Shown here in pieces: positions 24,780 to 37,100 of a stretch of 64,000 nt of DNA. Made by a program: the position numbers and the translations under genes. This DNA comes from Cunninghamella blakesleeana (Eukaryota > Mucoromycota > Mucoromycetes > Mucorales > Cunninghamellaceae). Position 1 is the stretch's first letter, and each line of letters begins with the position of its first letter. Where the stretch lies: positions 1,488,001 to 1,552,000 of the forward strand of contig JAFCIZ010000007.1 of assembly GCA_017871115.1 (NCBI GenBank). The letters are read 5' to 3'. The notes under the pieces are model-generated. The model ran no database searches. It was not told where the DNA came from and saw nothing but the letters and a program-made list of their open reading frames with translations.

Positions 24780-26270
24780 TTAGTTTGTTTTATCGTTCAA
24801 TGAAGGTTGATGGTGTGTGGTAGCAGTAGTGCTGGACGGGTGGTGATGATAATGCTCACTTGTTACTTTTTCTAAATAATCAAACATGCTTGAAGATTGT
24901 ACTACACCAAGGGTTTCTAATACACCCAAAGATTTTTGTGCCATAGTATTGGATTGAACATATTTTCTTAAAGTACGAACTGCTGTTGCCCATCTTTTTC
25001 GATGTAAAGGCCTAAACCATGGTACTTCAGTGGTTGTGTTTGAAAGAAATACATCCTTTATTTCCTTTTCCTTTTCTTGTTGATGATAATGATTGCCTAA
25101 AACAACTCTTACAGAAGATGTGGATGACGGTGCAGGATCAATACAATCAGCTAAGAAATCCAATAAGCTAATTAACAAATGGCCAAGAAATTCAATCATG
25201 TAGGTTTGTCCTTTGTTATATATATCACATAAATGCCACCATCCTTCTACCATTAAGCCAATCCAATAGCCGAACAAGGAGATCATGATTTGATAGGAAT
25301 AAAATAACCATATATAACATTTAGACAAAAAAGGGTTGGACGATAAAGAGGAAGAGGAAGAAGATAGGGATGAAGAAGGCGAAAAGGATAATAAGTGATA
25401 AAGTAAACTAGTTGCATTATTGGGATTATTATTAAGATTATTATGAGGATGTGGTGAAGTAAAAGGATGATGCCGTTGTTGGGTTATCATGTGAGGATCG
25501 ATCATTGGTCGAATAATACATAACTGTCTTGCTAAATCTTCATGTTGAGCACCATAAGATCTTCTTCGTGGTACAGTCATCATTGTTAAACTTATCCATT
25601 TATATGTATCATTATTGTTTTTATTTTTATTTTTATCATCATTATCAGTAATGGCATCATCATCATTATCGCAATCAGTAACAGCACCCTTTATTGTTTC
25701 ATTATTATCTTTTGTTTTCCAACGTAGATATAATACTTGATAAGTAGTTTGCCTTTCATTAAATCCATCTAAAAGTCGTTGTTGATCGTCTTTATGAATT
25801 AATGATTTTAAGGATTTGCCTAATATGTATTCTTTTTCTTCTTTTCCAGATAGTGTTGTATATTCAATACAACCATATGGGTTCAGTCGTAGTATATTCA
25901 TATTAGATACAGTTGAGTCGGTATGATTATTATTATTATTTACAGAGTTATTATTATTATTAATATTTGAAAAGAGTAAAGATGTTGAAATAGGTTTTAA
26001 AAACCAATAATCCAAACCAAGAATATGCTCATGATGAATACACACATCAAGTGCAATTAAACTATGAGAGGTATCATGCCTTAATACATATCTATGCTCA
26101 TGAATATATTGTAGATTTAATATTGCCAAGTTATGTCTGATTACTTGTGAAGGTAAAAAACCTAACAATGAACATATTTCTTTGGTTACTAGTAATATTT
26201 TTTGTGTTTTAGAATCAACTATAAGAAGTGAGGAAGATCTTAAAGAACAGTCTTCAAAATTATGTGCCAT
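24780..26270 (-). CDS. PAS-domain protein with hydrophobic C-terminal segments, function unknown
   Basis: This is one uninterrupted exon of 496 residues, unusual among its intron-rich neighbours. Two PAS-like regions are visible. The first is at about 10-95 (SSLLIVDSKTQKILLVTKEI, CSLLGFLPSQVI). The second is at about 124-255, where NILRLNPYGCIEYTTLSG, ILGKSLKSLIHKDDQQRLL and, after an Asp/Asn insertion, YKWISLTMMTVPRRR form the usual strand-helix-strand order. Two strongly hydrophobic Trp/Tyr-rich stretches follow (about 318-349 and 356-377), then a basic region (RPLHRKRWATAVRTLRKYV). No kinase, GATA finger or bHLH is present. PAS domains sense ligands, light or redox or mediate dimerisation. 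No Cys in a flavin-binding GXNCRFLQ-type motif is seen, so a LOV photoreceptor is unlikely. No named homologue recognised. Confidence 0.8.
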   Translation of the reverse strand: MAHNFEDCSLRSSSLLIVDSKTQKILLVTKEICSLLGFLPSQVIRHNLAILNLQYIHEHRYVLRHDTSHSLIALDVCIHHEHILGLDYWFLKPISTSLLFSNINNNNNSVNNNNNHTDSTVSNMNILRLNPYGCIEYTTLSGKEEKEYILGKSLKSLIHKDDQQRLLDGFNERQTTYQVLYLRWKTKDNNETIKGAVTDCDNDDDAITDNDDKNKNKNNNDTYKWISLTMMTVPRRRSYGAQHEDLARQLCIIRPMIDPHMITQQRHHPFTSPHPHNNLNNNPNNATSLLYHLLSFSPSSSLSSSSSSLSSNPFLSKCYIWLFYSYQIMISLFGYWIGLMVEGWWHLCDIYNKGQTYMIEFLGHLLISLLDFLADCIDPAPSSTSSVRVVLGNHYHQQEKEKEIKDVFLSNTTTEVPWFRPLHRKRWATAVRTLRKYVQSNTMAQKSLGVLETLGVVQSSSMFDYLEKVTSEHYHHHPSSTTATTHHQPSLNDKTN

Positions 26271-27101
26271 TTATATATATCGTAAGGAATAACAATTAAT
26301 AATAATTAACATATATATTTATATGTATTTATATATATTATATAAAAGTGAAGTTAAAAAAAAAAAAAAAAAAAAGAGAGAGAGAGAGAGAGAAAGAAAA
26401 AAGAAAAATTTAATATAATAGCAGTAATAAATAAATAAAAGATAATAAAAAGGGAAAGAAAAGAACGAAAAGGCTTCCCAAAAAAAGAATTCTTTTTTAA
26501 AATTTAAATTTAAATACCGCCTTCTTTTTTACTCACAATACTTATTGTGCTGTTAAATATAGTATAGGTCCAGATTATTTTTTATTTTTTATTTTTATCC
26601 TGCAAGTAATAATAATATATCATCCCACGTATATATATATACTATATTATAATTACCTAATACTCTCTTCTTTTATATTTCTTCTATGAAGAATAAAATA
26701 GATGATGCTTTTTACTATACATAGTTAAAAAAAAAATTATTGTTTATACCAAGGACTATTAACAATAACAAATCTTGAAAGAAGCATGATCTTTAATAAT
26801 TTTTTTTTTTTTTTTTTTTTGCTTTAATTTTAAATATATGATGAGTGTGTATTAATTAAAAAGAAATATATATATATATATATATATATTATAAATAAAT
26901 TTTATATTATTATATTATATAATACTATATTATATGTATATAGTCAAACATTCTTTTTTTCTTTATTATGTTTATATTTATATAAATATATACATATAAA
27001 AATGACATAAAAACATATTATAATAAATGGTAAATCAAAAAATTAAAGCATTCATATATATATTATGGATATTCTTTCTAATGAAAAATAAAATGATTTA
27101 T
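26271..27101. promoter_or_regulatory. PAS gene upstream region
   Basis: 831 bp. A poly-A plus GA-repeat block at about 26358-26405 forms a CT tract on the coding strand 90-135 bp before the PAS ATG. A T20-type run lies near 26800 and a TA run at 26869-26890. The rest is A/T-rich with no recognised gene; the 3' end of the ARC1 gene adjoins at 27102. Confidence 0.5.
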
Positions 27102-28954
27102 TTATTTAATACTACCACCTTGAACAGAAGCTACTTGACATTTAACAGGTTCGCCAGAAGCAGTCTTAATAAGGAAAGGTTTGTCTTGGAAGTGAGCCAA
27201 TTTATCATCATTAGTTTTAAAATCAGGTTGGACAGTTTCCCAATACTTCTTTTTAGGATTTAATACTTTTTCAGGTTCACCTTCTAAACCTTCAAAGTAA
27301 ACACGATCACCAGGTTTGACCTTACTAGTATCCACAGGAGAAAGCAATTCGACTTTGGAACCATCAGGAGCAGTAGCGCATAAGACCATTCCTTGAGATT
27401 TAATTCCGCGCATACTAGCAGGTTTCAAATTAGCTAAACAAATGACCCAACGATTTTGCATTTCTTCTAAAGGATACCATTTAACTAAACCGGAAACAAT
27501 GGTACGGTATTCACCTTCCCCATCACCGAGATCAATTTCTTCAACATAAAGAGAATCAGCACCTTCATGTTTTTTACAAGATCTAATATATCCAACACGA
27601 ATATCCAATCTTGATACTGTAGGTTGATCTGTTTCAACAGGGGCGGCGGCTTTATATTATAAGGAATGAAACAAAATAAAATAGAATCAATATATATTAT
27701 CAATATGAAGAACATTATTATATACTATTATTCGTATATATTATTTACCTGCAGGTTTCTTTTCCTTCTTTTCCTTCTTTTCCTTCTTTTTTCCATCTTT
27801 TTTATCATCTTTCTTTTCTTCTTTCTTTTCTTCTTTCTTTTCTTCTTTTTTGTCGTCCTTCTTTTCTTCTTTCTTGCCTTCCTTCTTTTTATCAGCCTTC
27901 TTTTCTTCCTTCTTATCACCTTTCTTATCGTCCTTTTTCTAATAAATAATAATAAAGGAAAATAAAATAATGAAAAAAAAGTGGTAAATACAAGAGAGTC
28001 ATGATCTAGTTATATTATTTTTCATGTTCACTTTACAATAGCAACGGGTTCAGGTACATCATCAAGGTTAACAGAGAAAAGAGGGAATTCATTAACTAAA
28101 CCATTAGCTTGAATGACAGTATTTTGAATAAGATCAAACCATCTTAATACATTAGGAACAGAGGCTACTTTCATATTTTTCTAATTGCATATAGAGATTA
28201 TATATATATATATATATATATATATCATGTTAATTATAATCCATCATTTAAAACACCGCCATACTCTTGCTATATATATTATATATTTCTACTTACAGTG
28301 TATGCATGAAGAACACCAAAGATAACAAGATCAACAACGGTTAAATGATTACCAACAAAATAAGTGGCAAAGTTCAAATGAGAATTTAATTTATTCTATT
28401 AAATATAATAGTAATAATATCATATTATTAAAAAAAAATGAAGAAACAGAGAAATGCATATAGTATTTATGTATTTATCACTTACTTCCATATTAGCAAT
28501 AACATCTTTTTTTGGTGCAGAACGAAGGGAGGAACTAACATAAGCTAACCAATCTTCAACCTGTTAATATTACATAATTAGCACTTTACTAAAACAAATA
28601 TTTTATTTTTCAATATTTTATTATTATTTCATTAGCATTATATCTTACCAAAATTTGTTCAGCTTTATCTTTACCCAATAAATCAGTAGTAGATTGAGAA
28701 ACAATGTAGTTAATAATAGTTGTTGGAACATCGATACGATTGCCGTCAACCTATATTATATATAAGTATAACAATAATAATAATCTTAAATATTTAGTAC
28801 TAGTCTTAAAAAAAGCTTATTTTATATATTTAGAAAATAAACTTACTTCTAAACTTAATTCTTTAGCATTTTCAATAGCAATAGTAGATTTTGTATATTT
28901 ATGTACTAAAAGAACATCTTTGGAAGATTTTTCATTAAAACGTAAGGTAGCCAT
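27102..28954 (-). CDS. ARC1: Arc1-like aminoacyl-tRNA synthetase cofactor with C-terminal EMAPII/tRNA-binding domain
   Basis: Seven exons, 28954-28847, 28750-28649, 28560-28486, 28395-28297, 28180-28037, 27938-27749 and 27649-27102, encode 421 residues. The N-terminal half is a GST-C-like helical domain (VEDWLAYVSSSLRS, YFVGNHLTVVDLVIFGVLHA), as in Arc1 and AIMP subunits that dock glutamyl- and methionyl-tRNA synthetases. A Lys/Glu linker of about 60 residues with repeated KKEE and KKDD units is encoded by one separate exon. The C-terminal OB-fold (RLDIRVGYIRSCKKHEGADS, VSGLVKWYPLEEMQNR, NLKPASMRGIKSQGMVLCA) is the EMAPII-type tRNA-binding domain, ending in the EMAPII extension. Absence of a synthetase catalytic core argues against MetRS itself. 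It should act in the cytosol by delivering tRNA to the synthetases. Confidence 0.9.
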
Positions 28955-30689
28955 AATAAAAAAAAATAATATTTAAAAAAAGAGAGAGAAAAGCGTGTAG
29001 AGTCATCTTGTATAAAATTTATAAAAAAAAATATATATTTAAACTCAAATTTCAGTCACGTCGCCTTATTTTATTTTCTTACCTGTGCATTTTCTTTAAA
29101 ATCCTTCGTAAATGATCATATAGATATTATGCGCATACATACATCCCATTTATTTGCTTAAAAAAAATAAATCTAATTGTTGATGTCTTTATATAATTAT
29201 TTTTGTTTTGGAATATATCATTTCACTTTTGATAATATCATGCCTAGTGTTTATTTGCTACGTAGTTGAGCGATTTGCTCTATGAGAAAATCGAATAGTG
29301 TGTCTTCATTGGTTTTTTTAGCGTTTTAATACGTAATATATCTTTTTTTTTTTTTCTATTGAATATATTTATTATATAAAGATTTTAAAATGTGATCATT
29401 ATTAATATTTCTTTATTCGACATGTCTTCTTATTTTTATTTTTTTCAATTCATACATAGAATAAGTACTAAGCTATGTATATATAAAATAGATAAAAATT
29501 CTTTTCCAAGAGCCTTTTTTTATGTCTACACATATATGTAATTATCTTGCATATATATTCATAAGTGATTATCTTTGAAAATACAAAATATAATTAGTTA
29601 TTATCTTTTGCTTCTTTTTGACCACTTTTTTCTTCCAAAAGAAGTTTTGTTAGTATCCCTCTCACCACTAAATTCTCTTTATCGCTTTTTTATTTTAATT
29701 AAAAGTGATCATTCATTACATAATGAAATATATTAGCTTGAAATAAAATAATAATTTATAAAACACTCAGCCATATACTCGTTATTGATAAATACACAAT
29801 AAAAATTAAACGAAGTTTTAAAAGGATAATTTTTAAGGAATAAAGTTTTTCTAAATTTGGAAAATTTATGATTTAACTGAATTTTAAAAATATTTATCGT
29901 CCTTTTTTTTCTTCCTAACCTTTTTTCTCCATATTATTGAGAAACAATAAATGTTGTCTAGGCCCATTTAATTGATATAATGTTTTTTGTCCATATTTTT
30001 TTTAAAATTTGTCAAATGGAGAATTGAGTAAAATTTGTGAAACATAAAAATAAACCATTTATAATCGATGAATCACCATTGAGCCTCATAATTACTTTTA
30101 TAAATAGAATTTAAAACGTCAAGACATTGTTACAGCATTGTACATAAACTATTTAAAGAGTAATATATAAAGAAAGCGTAAACTAACATGATTATCAATA
30201 CTTGCAAGAAAGGATATACTTTTGAATAAAAAAAAATACAATGTGCTAAAAACAAAAACAAAAAAACAGTTTTATATACAGAAAGCAGCTTGGAATTTTA
30301 TTATACCTGAAAAAAAAATTTAAACACACTTAACAATTTACAAATAGATAATAATCGGTCAATACTAGAAGTCGTTAAAAACATCAAAAAACATTAAATA
30401 TCTTTAATAATAATATAATTTATCATTTTTTACCATTATTTTATGATTTATTTTTCTTCATTGTGGTAACCTTTTCTTTTTATTATTAGTATAATCTCCT
30501 TTTTCTTTTATTACCACTCTTTCCCTTTTTTATGTTTATTATTTAACACTATTTTTTAATATAATAAATGATATTTATTTAAAAAGATCATAAAATAAAA
30601 AAGGTTTAAATAAAAAAAGGAAGTATATCTAAACTTTAAGTATATATAACAAATACAAGAATAAAAATAAAATATATAATAAAATGGAA

Positions 30690-30733
<44 letters not shown>

Positions 30734-30798
30734 CTCATCTAATCAAAAAAAGTAAATGATGAAAAATGAAAGTATAAAAATAAAAAAATTTAAATAAA
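28955..30798. other. Long AT-rich intergenic region between ARC1 and the GDH gene
   Basis: 1.8 kb upstream of ARC1 and downstream of GDH. It contains a GA block at 28979-28990, scattered homopolymers and a long TA run at about 30690-30729. Base composition is slightly less A/T-extreme at 29050-29330, but all frames are broken and I recognise no RNA gene. Confidence 0.5.
30690..30729. repeat. Long TA dinucleotide run
   Basis: About 19 consecutive AT/TA units, among the longest in the window, lying about 70 bp beyond the GDH stop codon. Confidence 0.85.
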
Positions 30799-33359
30799 TT
30801 AGTGCATGAAGAGCATACCAGAACCTTCATAGACAGCGGCAATCTTTTGAATAGCATTAAGGTAAGCAGCAGTTCTAAAGTCAACATTCTTAAGACTAGC
30901 AGTTTGACGAGTTTCTTCACAAGCTTGGATCATAGTATCTTCAAGACCAGAGTATACTAAATCGGCTTCTTCAGCACCATGAACAATAGCTTTACGTTCA
31001 GCTTCAGTTAATTGACGACCAGCACTTTCTTCAACAAGGCTGAAAAGCTTGAGACGCTATATGTTTTAAATCATAAATAAAATAATAAAAAGAAAAGGAT
31101 GTACATATTAGTTTACTTTTTAATAGCTTTATTCTATCTTTTTGTACTCTTTCTTGTTTTTATTTTATAATAACACTTACGTTAGATTCGTCCCATTTCT
31201 TGTTCATACGACCGAAACGAACGTGAGATAAATTCTTGAGCCATTCAAAGTAAGATACAGTGACACCACCAGCATTTAATAATAAGTCGGGAAGGACAAC
31301 AACACCACGTTTTTCTAAAGCTTCGTGGGCAGCAGGAGTAACGGGGCCATTGGCACCTTCACCAATAACCTTAGCCTTAATCTTATCACAGTTCAATAAA
31401 CCAATTTGACGTTCAAGGGCGGCAGGAACCAAGATATCACATTCAGTTTCAAGAACCTTAACGGAATCATCAATAATTTGGGCAGTTTGGGAATAACCAC
31501 GGAAAGTACCCTTTTCGACGTAATGTTTGTGGAGTTCTTCAATGTTCAAACCGTTAGGATCATAGATGGCGCAATCACGTTCTCCAATACCAACAACCTT
31601 GGCACTATAGGGTAATAATAGTAAATAATAATAAAAATGAAACATGAATAATTGTTTTTTCTAGTATGTAGATCGTTTATATATGTATATATTTAGTTTT
31701 GGCTTTCTTTCTTTTTTTATTTTTACCCATTATTTTCAAAGAATTTAGAAACATAGTAACCGACATTACCGAAACCTTGAACAACTACGCTAGTACCTTC
31801 AATCTTACCAGATAAACCAGTCTTCTTTTGTACTTCGGGGTAGCTTAAGAATTCACGGATACTATTGTTTTTTTATTTAAATAATAATAAATAGATGAGT
31901 ACAAAAATTAATAACAATAATCTTATTATAAAAAGAATCAAACTCCACTCTTTCCCCAAATAAACTTTATTTATTATTATTTACCTGTAGTAGATACCTA
32001 AACCAGTAGATTCAGTACGACCACGGACACCACCTTGAGATAAAGGCTTACCAGTAACACAACCAGCAGCATTGACATCGGAAGGATTGAATTGACGATA
32101 AGTGTCCATAATCCAAGACATTTCACGAGGACCAGTACCAACATCAGGAGCAGGAACATCAGTACCAGCACCTAAGAAATTCTTTTGACATAATTCCATA
32201 GCGAAACGACGAGTAATACGTTCAAGTTGTTCAGGAGTATACTTTCTAGGGTCAATTTTAACACCGCCTTTAGCACCGCCAACTATTTGCATACAATAAA
32301 AAAATTTTTTTTGATCGTGAGAAATTTACATCTAAATATGGCAATCATACAGTGGGAAAAAAAAAAAAAGAAAAGGAAAAAAGTGGGAAAAATATAATAA
32401 TAATAAATAATAATAAAACTTACAAGGAACATCAACAACAGCACACTTATAAGTCATAAGAGAAGCCAAGGCTAATATAGATTATTTCGAATAATAGATA
32501 AAAATACAAATATATAAATATATTATTAGTATACTTAAACAATTTAGATTCTACCCAAATATTTAACTAGGAAATTTGGTCGTGTTTTATTTTTGAATAT
32601 ATATATATATATATATATATCATTATTTTATTTTACCTTCAACTTCTTGAAGATCAACTTCTTCAGAGTAACGGATACCACCCTTTACAGGTAAACGATG
32701 GCGAGAGTGTTGAGCACGATAACCTACAATGTTGATATAAATATATATTCACATATGTTTTATAATTATTTAGTATATCAATTCATTGTTTATGTATATG
32801 AAACTCTCTCCTTTCCTCCTTCCCCCTATATTTTTTTTTATATATTATTTATATTTACCTTCAATAACTTCATATTTGCCATCACCTAATTCAATAGGGA
32901 AGGTAACGCGAAGAACGGAGTCAACGGCACGTAAATGGCTTAAAGTACCAGAGTTAACATTGCTAAGTTTAGCAGCGCGGTCATAGTATTGTTCAACAGA
33001 TTGTAAGAAGGTAGGTTCATGAGATTCACAAGCAACTTCAGTAGCAGCTATGAAAATAAAATGAAAAAGAGAATAAGTATATTGTTTATCATATATAAAT
33101 GTTCTGCTATATTGTACTGTATTGTATTCATTATTTTTTATGTATGCTTACCAGTAGTCATAGAACGGAGAAGAGCGGGCATAGCAGCACGGCGAGCAGC
33201 CATGGTAGCTATAGGACGTGTACTATTTTTTTATAAAATAAAATAATAAAGCCATTTGTAAATATTTAAAATATATCATATTATTATTATTATTAAGTTA
33301 TAATTGTGTATATATAAATATATTTACGTTTGTGGTAATTGTTTCAAAAGGAAAGCCAT
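30799..33359 (-). CDS. GDH: Mitochondrial glutamate dehydrogenase, GLUD1-type hexameric enzyme
   Basis: Nine minus-strand exons, 33359-33328, 33222-33152, 33047-32859, 32723-32637, 32471-32424, 32282-31985, 31861-31727, 31604-31181 and 31056-30799, encode 513 residues in one frame. The N-terminus is rich in Arg, Ala and Met with no acids for about 35 residues, a mitochondrial presequence. Catalytic segments are [37 protein letters not shown] (active-site Lys), PAPDVGTG, the dinucleotide loop GFGNVG, and [10 protein letters not shown] with [12 protein letters not shown]. It oxidatively deaminates glutamate to 2-oxoglutarate with NAD(P). Its segments follow animal GLUD1 almost word for word, unlike the NADP enzyme Gdh1 or the 115-kDa NAD enzyme Gdh2 familiar from yeasts. 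Between SYFEW and RTAAY the chain is long, suggesting an antenna-like insertion. A CCCCGC element lies 152-157 bp upstream. Confidence 0.95.
32597..32620. repeat. TA run in GDH intron 4
   Basis: About eleven TA units lie in the intron between exons 4 and 5. Confidence 0.7.
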
Positions 33360-34082
33360 TGTTGATAAAAGAGAAGTGGGTTTATTTGGAAAAAATTGAA
33401 AAGAATAAGGAAATAAAAGAAAAAAAGAAAAAGAAAGAAAGGTAAACCTTTCAATTATTTATAGAAGTTGAAAAATTAAATGCCCGCTTATAAATAAACC
33501 TTTAACCGGTCCCCGCAAAATCTAAAATAGGGAACATATTAGTGTTTTTTTTTTCGTGTATTCACCCGATTTTGTATATTAATTTAAACAAAAGAAAAAC
33601 TACCATATGAATATAATAATAATAATAATAATAAAACTTACTATAATAAAGTTTATTTTCTTTTCTTTTCTTTTTGTTATAATAGCATTGAAATAATTTA
33701 TTTATTTATTTATTTATTTTTATTACACACGTATCATTTTCTTTTTATTAACAAACAAAACACTCTTTAATAGTTGAAAAATAAATAAATATAATGATCT
33801 AATTAAAATAGGATAAAATATTAATATTCTTAAAATTTCCCTTTATGCTAAAGAGATAGAAAAAGGTGAAGATGATAAGTAATTTTAAGAAAATTTAATA
33901 CAATTGAAATATAGAATAAAGGATATACGACTTTAGATAGCAAATTCTGTGCTTAAAAACTCTTTATGGTAAATAATAAGCATGAATTGGACGGAAGATT
34001 AAAATTACAATTAAAACATCCCTAAAATAGTACAATCATCTATTGGATTTTATTAACCTTTTTTTTTGTAAGATATAATCAG

Positions 34083-34113
<31 letters not shown>

Positions 34114-34190
34114 AAGTATTGATAAAAAAAAAATGACCATCGAATAGTAATAATAATAATAATAGTAATAGTAATTAATAGTAAAGTTAT
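33360..34190. promoter_or_regulatory. GDH upstream region and CSF1 3' region
   Basis: 831 bp. A purine block at 33390-33442 is the pyrimidine tract preceding the GDH ATG on its own strand. AAT repeats occur at 33610-33634, TTTA repeats at 33699-33720 and a TA run at 34085-34110. No coding sequence seen. Confidence 0.5.
33511..33516 (-). promoter_or_regulatory. Mig1/CreA-like site upstream of GDH
   Basis: On the coding strand this reads GATTTTGCGGGG, fitting the Mig1 consensus of an A/T stretch followed by SYGGGG. It lies about 155 bp before the GDH ATG. Carbon catabolite control of a catabolic glutamate dehydrogenase would make sense; binding is not shown. Confidence 0.45.
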
Positions 34191-37100
34191 TTAAGATTTG
34201 GATACTTCATTTTGGTAAAATTTCCAAATAGCATGTACAATTTGATCTAAATGAAGAGTGATGTTTTCATGAATAAGACTTGGTAAACGTTCACGATTAA
34301 ATCCAAGTAAATCAATAGAGGGAGTTGCATCACCTAATTGTTTTAACTGAGGATCAAAATGAACGGGACTACTTGTTGTATAAATTAATGCTTTCTCGTT
34401 GGAGGTTTCCGTTTTCTTTTCAATTTCATCCCTATTTTCATCCTTGATATTGGTTTCTTCATTATCATTATTTGTTGTTGTTGTTGCAGTTAATGTTTGT
34501 TGTTGAATATCCCCAAGTCCATTATTATTTATATTAATCGATTCATCACCTAAATCACTTTCTTGTATTTGGGTAGAGCTGGATGAGAGTGGAATTCTTG
34601 TTGTTACTGCATCATTTGTTGTTTTTGCCCGTGCCATTTGATCATCATACATTTTAACCAATTCCTGCAAATACTTCATTTGGCCAATATTAAGAGAAGC
34701 TTGGATCCAATCTTTAAAATCTACTCTAAATGTATGTTTCACATGCCGATCAATTTGCATAGTATCCATATTCAAAATTGTTTCTGGTAAACTAAATATA
34801 GCTGTGCCTTTATATTTAGGAATTGTATCTGATAAACGTTGCTTCTTATTATTGCTATCATTTTGTTGATTCATATTTTGGTTTTGTCCTTTTTCCTTGC
34901 TGTTGTTTTTTTTCATCATATTACTAGCTCCAGCAGAATCATTTTCATTACCGTCCATCTTTTTAATATCTTCCTTTTTATTATTTCTGTTTTGATCATC
35001 ACCATCATCATCATCATCACCATTATCGTCCTTATTCATTCTTCGTTGCTCGTTGGAGGTGATTAATTCTTCTAGCTTTTGTCGTTGGTTTTCCATAATG
35101 ATTTGACCAGGAACATTTTTTAATAATGCTGCTTTTCCGATACTGAGAAGTAATAATCTTTTCATTCCTTTTTCAACAAAGCTAGGTTCTTGAGTTAACG
35201 ATCCCTTCATTTTTATAGCCATTACTTCTACATTGTCACCATCTTGGAATTGGCTTGGATAAACAATAATATGGATACCGTCAACCGTTAAATCAACTTT
35301 ACTATAGGGTTGTTGCTTTTGTTGCTGTTGGTGTTGTAATAACAATAACTGAAGGTCACTAGTTTCAAATTTCATTTTATCAGAAGATGCAATATCTATA
35401 GGTGAAGATGTTAAAATGTTGGACGTTACATGTGTTGGTGAATTAGTATTAGCAGCAATGGCTGTTGTAGCAGCATTAGTAGTAGTAATCCATGATATAT
35501 CAATTAAATTAGCTTCATTTCTTTTTTTATCAATTAGTTCCATAAAACGACGATACATAACGATTATTACAGGCACTGTCTTAATAGATACACTGGCAAG
35601 AAGCTTACCAACATTAATAGAAGCTGATAATTGATGTTTCGATCCACGTGTCAATTGATCCACTGTTGCAGTCAACTGAATAGGCTCCTGTACTAAATCC
35701 AAAATGTTTTGATATTCATAAGTAAATTTAGCTTCACCTCCTTCTGAAAGCATAAAGAGCTGACAAGTACTAGCACATCTATCCTTCAAGCTACCCTTTA
35801 TGATTTTAAAATCAACACGACCGTTGACTAATAAACGGTGTAATTTGGCTTCCCCTGTTAATCTTCCCTCTGATGTCAAATGAATACCTTCTACAGATAA
35901 TCCAATTCCCTCTGATTTATATGGAATCCTATGTGTATGAATTAGCAAGTTTTCAGGTACTAGTTTAATTTTACCAATGGCTTGACCCATATCTACCGAT
36001 AGAATGATCTTTTCAAGTTGAATAGCTACATAACGTGCGAAGGGTGTTGCTTGTTGTTCTTGCTGTTGCTCTTCCTTTTCCAATGGTTGTTGTTGCTGTA
36101 GTTCTTTTTCTTGTCGTGGTAAAGGTTGTCCAAACCAACATTTATGTAATATTAATAAATCTTGTAAATGACGTATATTCAGGTCGCCTGTAATATAGGG
36201 TATTTTAATAATGATTGAGATATCATCGCTAACACACCCATCATCTCGTTTCGAAGTTAACATTGCATTAAACACCATTTGGTCCATAGTAGCCGTAAAA
36301 CAAGATTGAGGAGAAAATTGATGTTTGACCAAAGTAGATATATTTCTAAGAGATCCAATACATGACATTGTGCGTGCATTATTATCCATAAATGAGTTCA
36401 TAATAAATTCACTTTCGTCCCACCCAAGAGAGCATATAACTTTAGAAACTGGATGACAGCTGAGATCAATTTTTGTTTTGGATAATCGTAAAAGGATAGA
36501 TGCATTAATATCATGTGTATTGCTTGAAGGTTGTCCCGTGTTGGTTATAGAATGTGTGTCTCTTTTTGCTTTTCTTTCACTAGAACTTTGTACACCAAGT
36601 TTTAATACCGCTACAACTTCATGAAGGAATTGCACCAACGATGGGTGTAAAATATTGTTACTTTCACGAATTAATACATCACCATGGAATTGTCTAGGTA
36701 AGTTGGAAGTGGATGCAGAAGCCCCTAAAGGTGTTTGGTATTTGAATTGAACATTAAGACCAGGTAATTTGATAGTAGCCATATTGCTGTTTTCTGCTTG
36801 ATTACTTGTATTATTAACATCACTTCCTACACTCATATTTTTAGAAGAGCGTTGTGATTGCTTTGTACGTTTACGAATGTAATCCATTGTTTGACGTTTA
36901 GGATATAAGCGTACTATACCTGCTTCATAATCAAGAGTTCCTTCAATATCTAAATAAATCAATTGTGGATTTGATGCTGCTGTTTCTGGAGATCCCAAAT
37001 CGTTATTAATTTTATGATTATTATTAGTCATTGAATTTCCAGTTTCTAAAGTCAAAGAATTGACACGATCCATGCTTTTAACATAAATAACACTAAGATG

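Noticed and set aside
27666..27965. 99-codon Phe/Leu-rich frame on the plus strand
   Set aside because: It is the complement of the Lys/Glu-rich ARC1 linker exon; such composition appears automatically.
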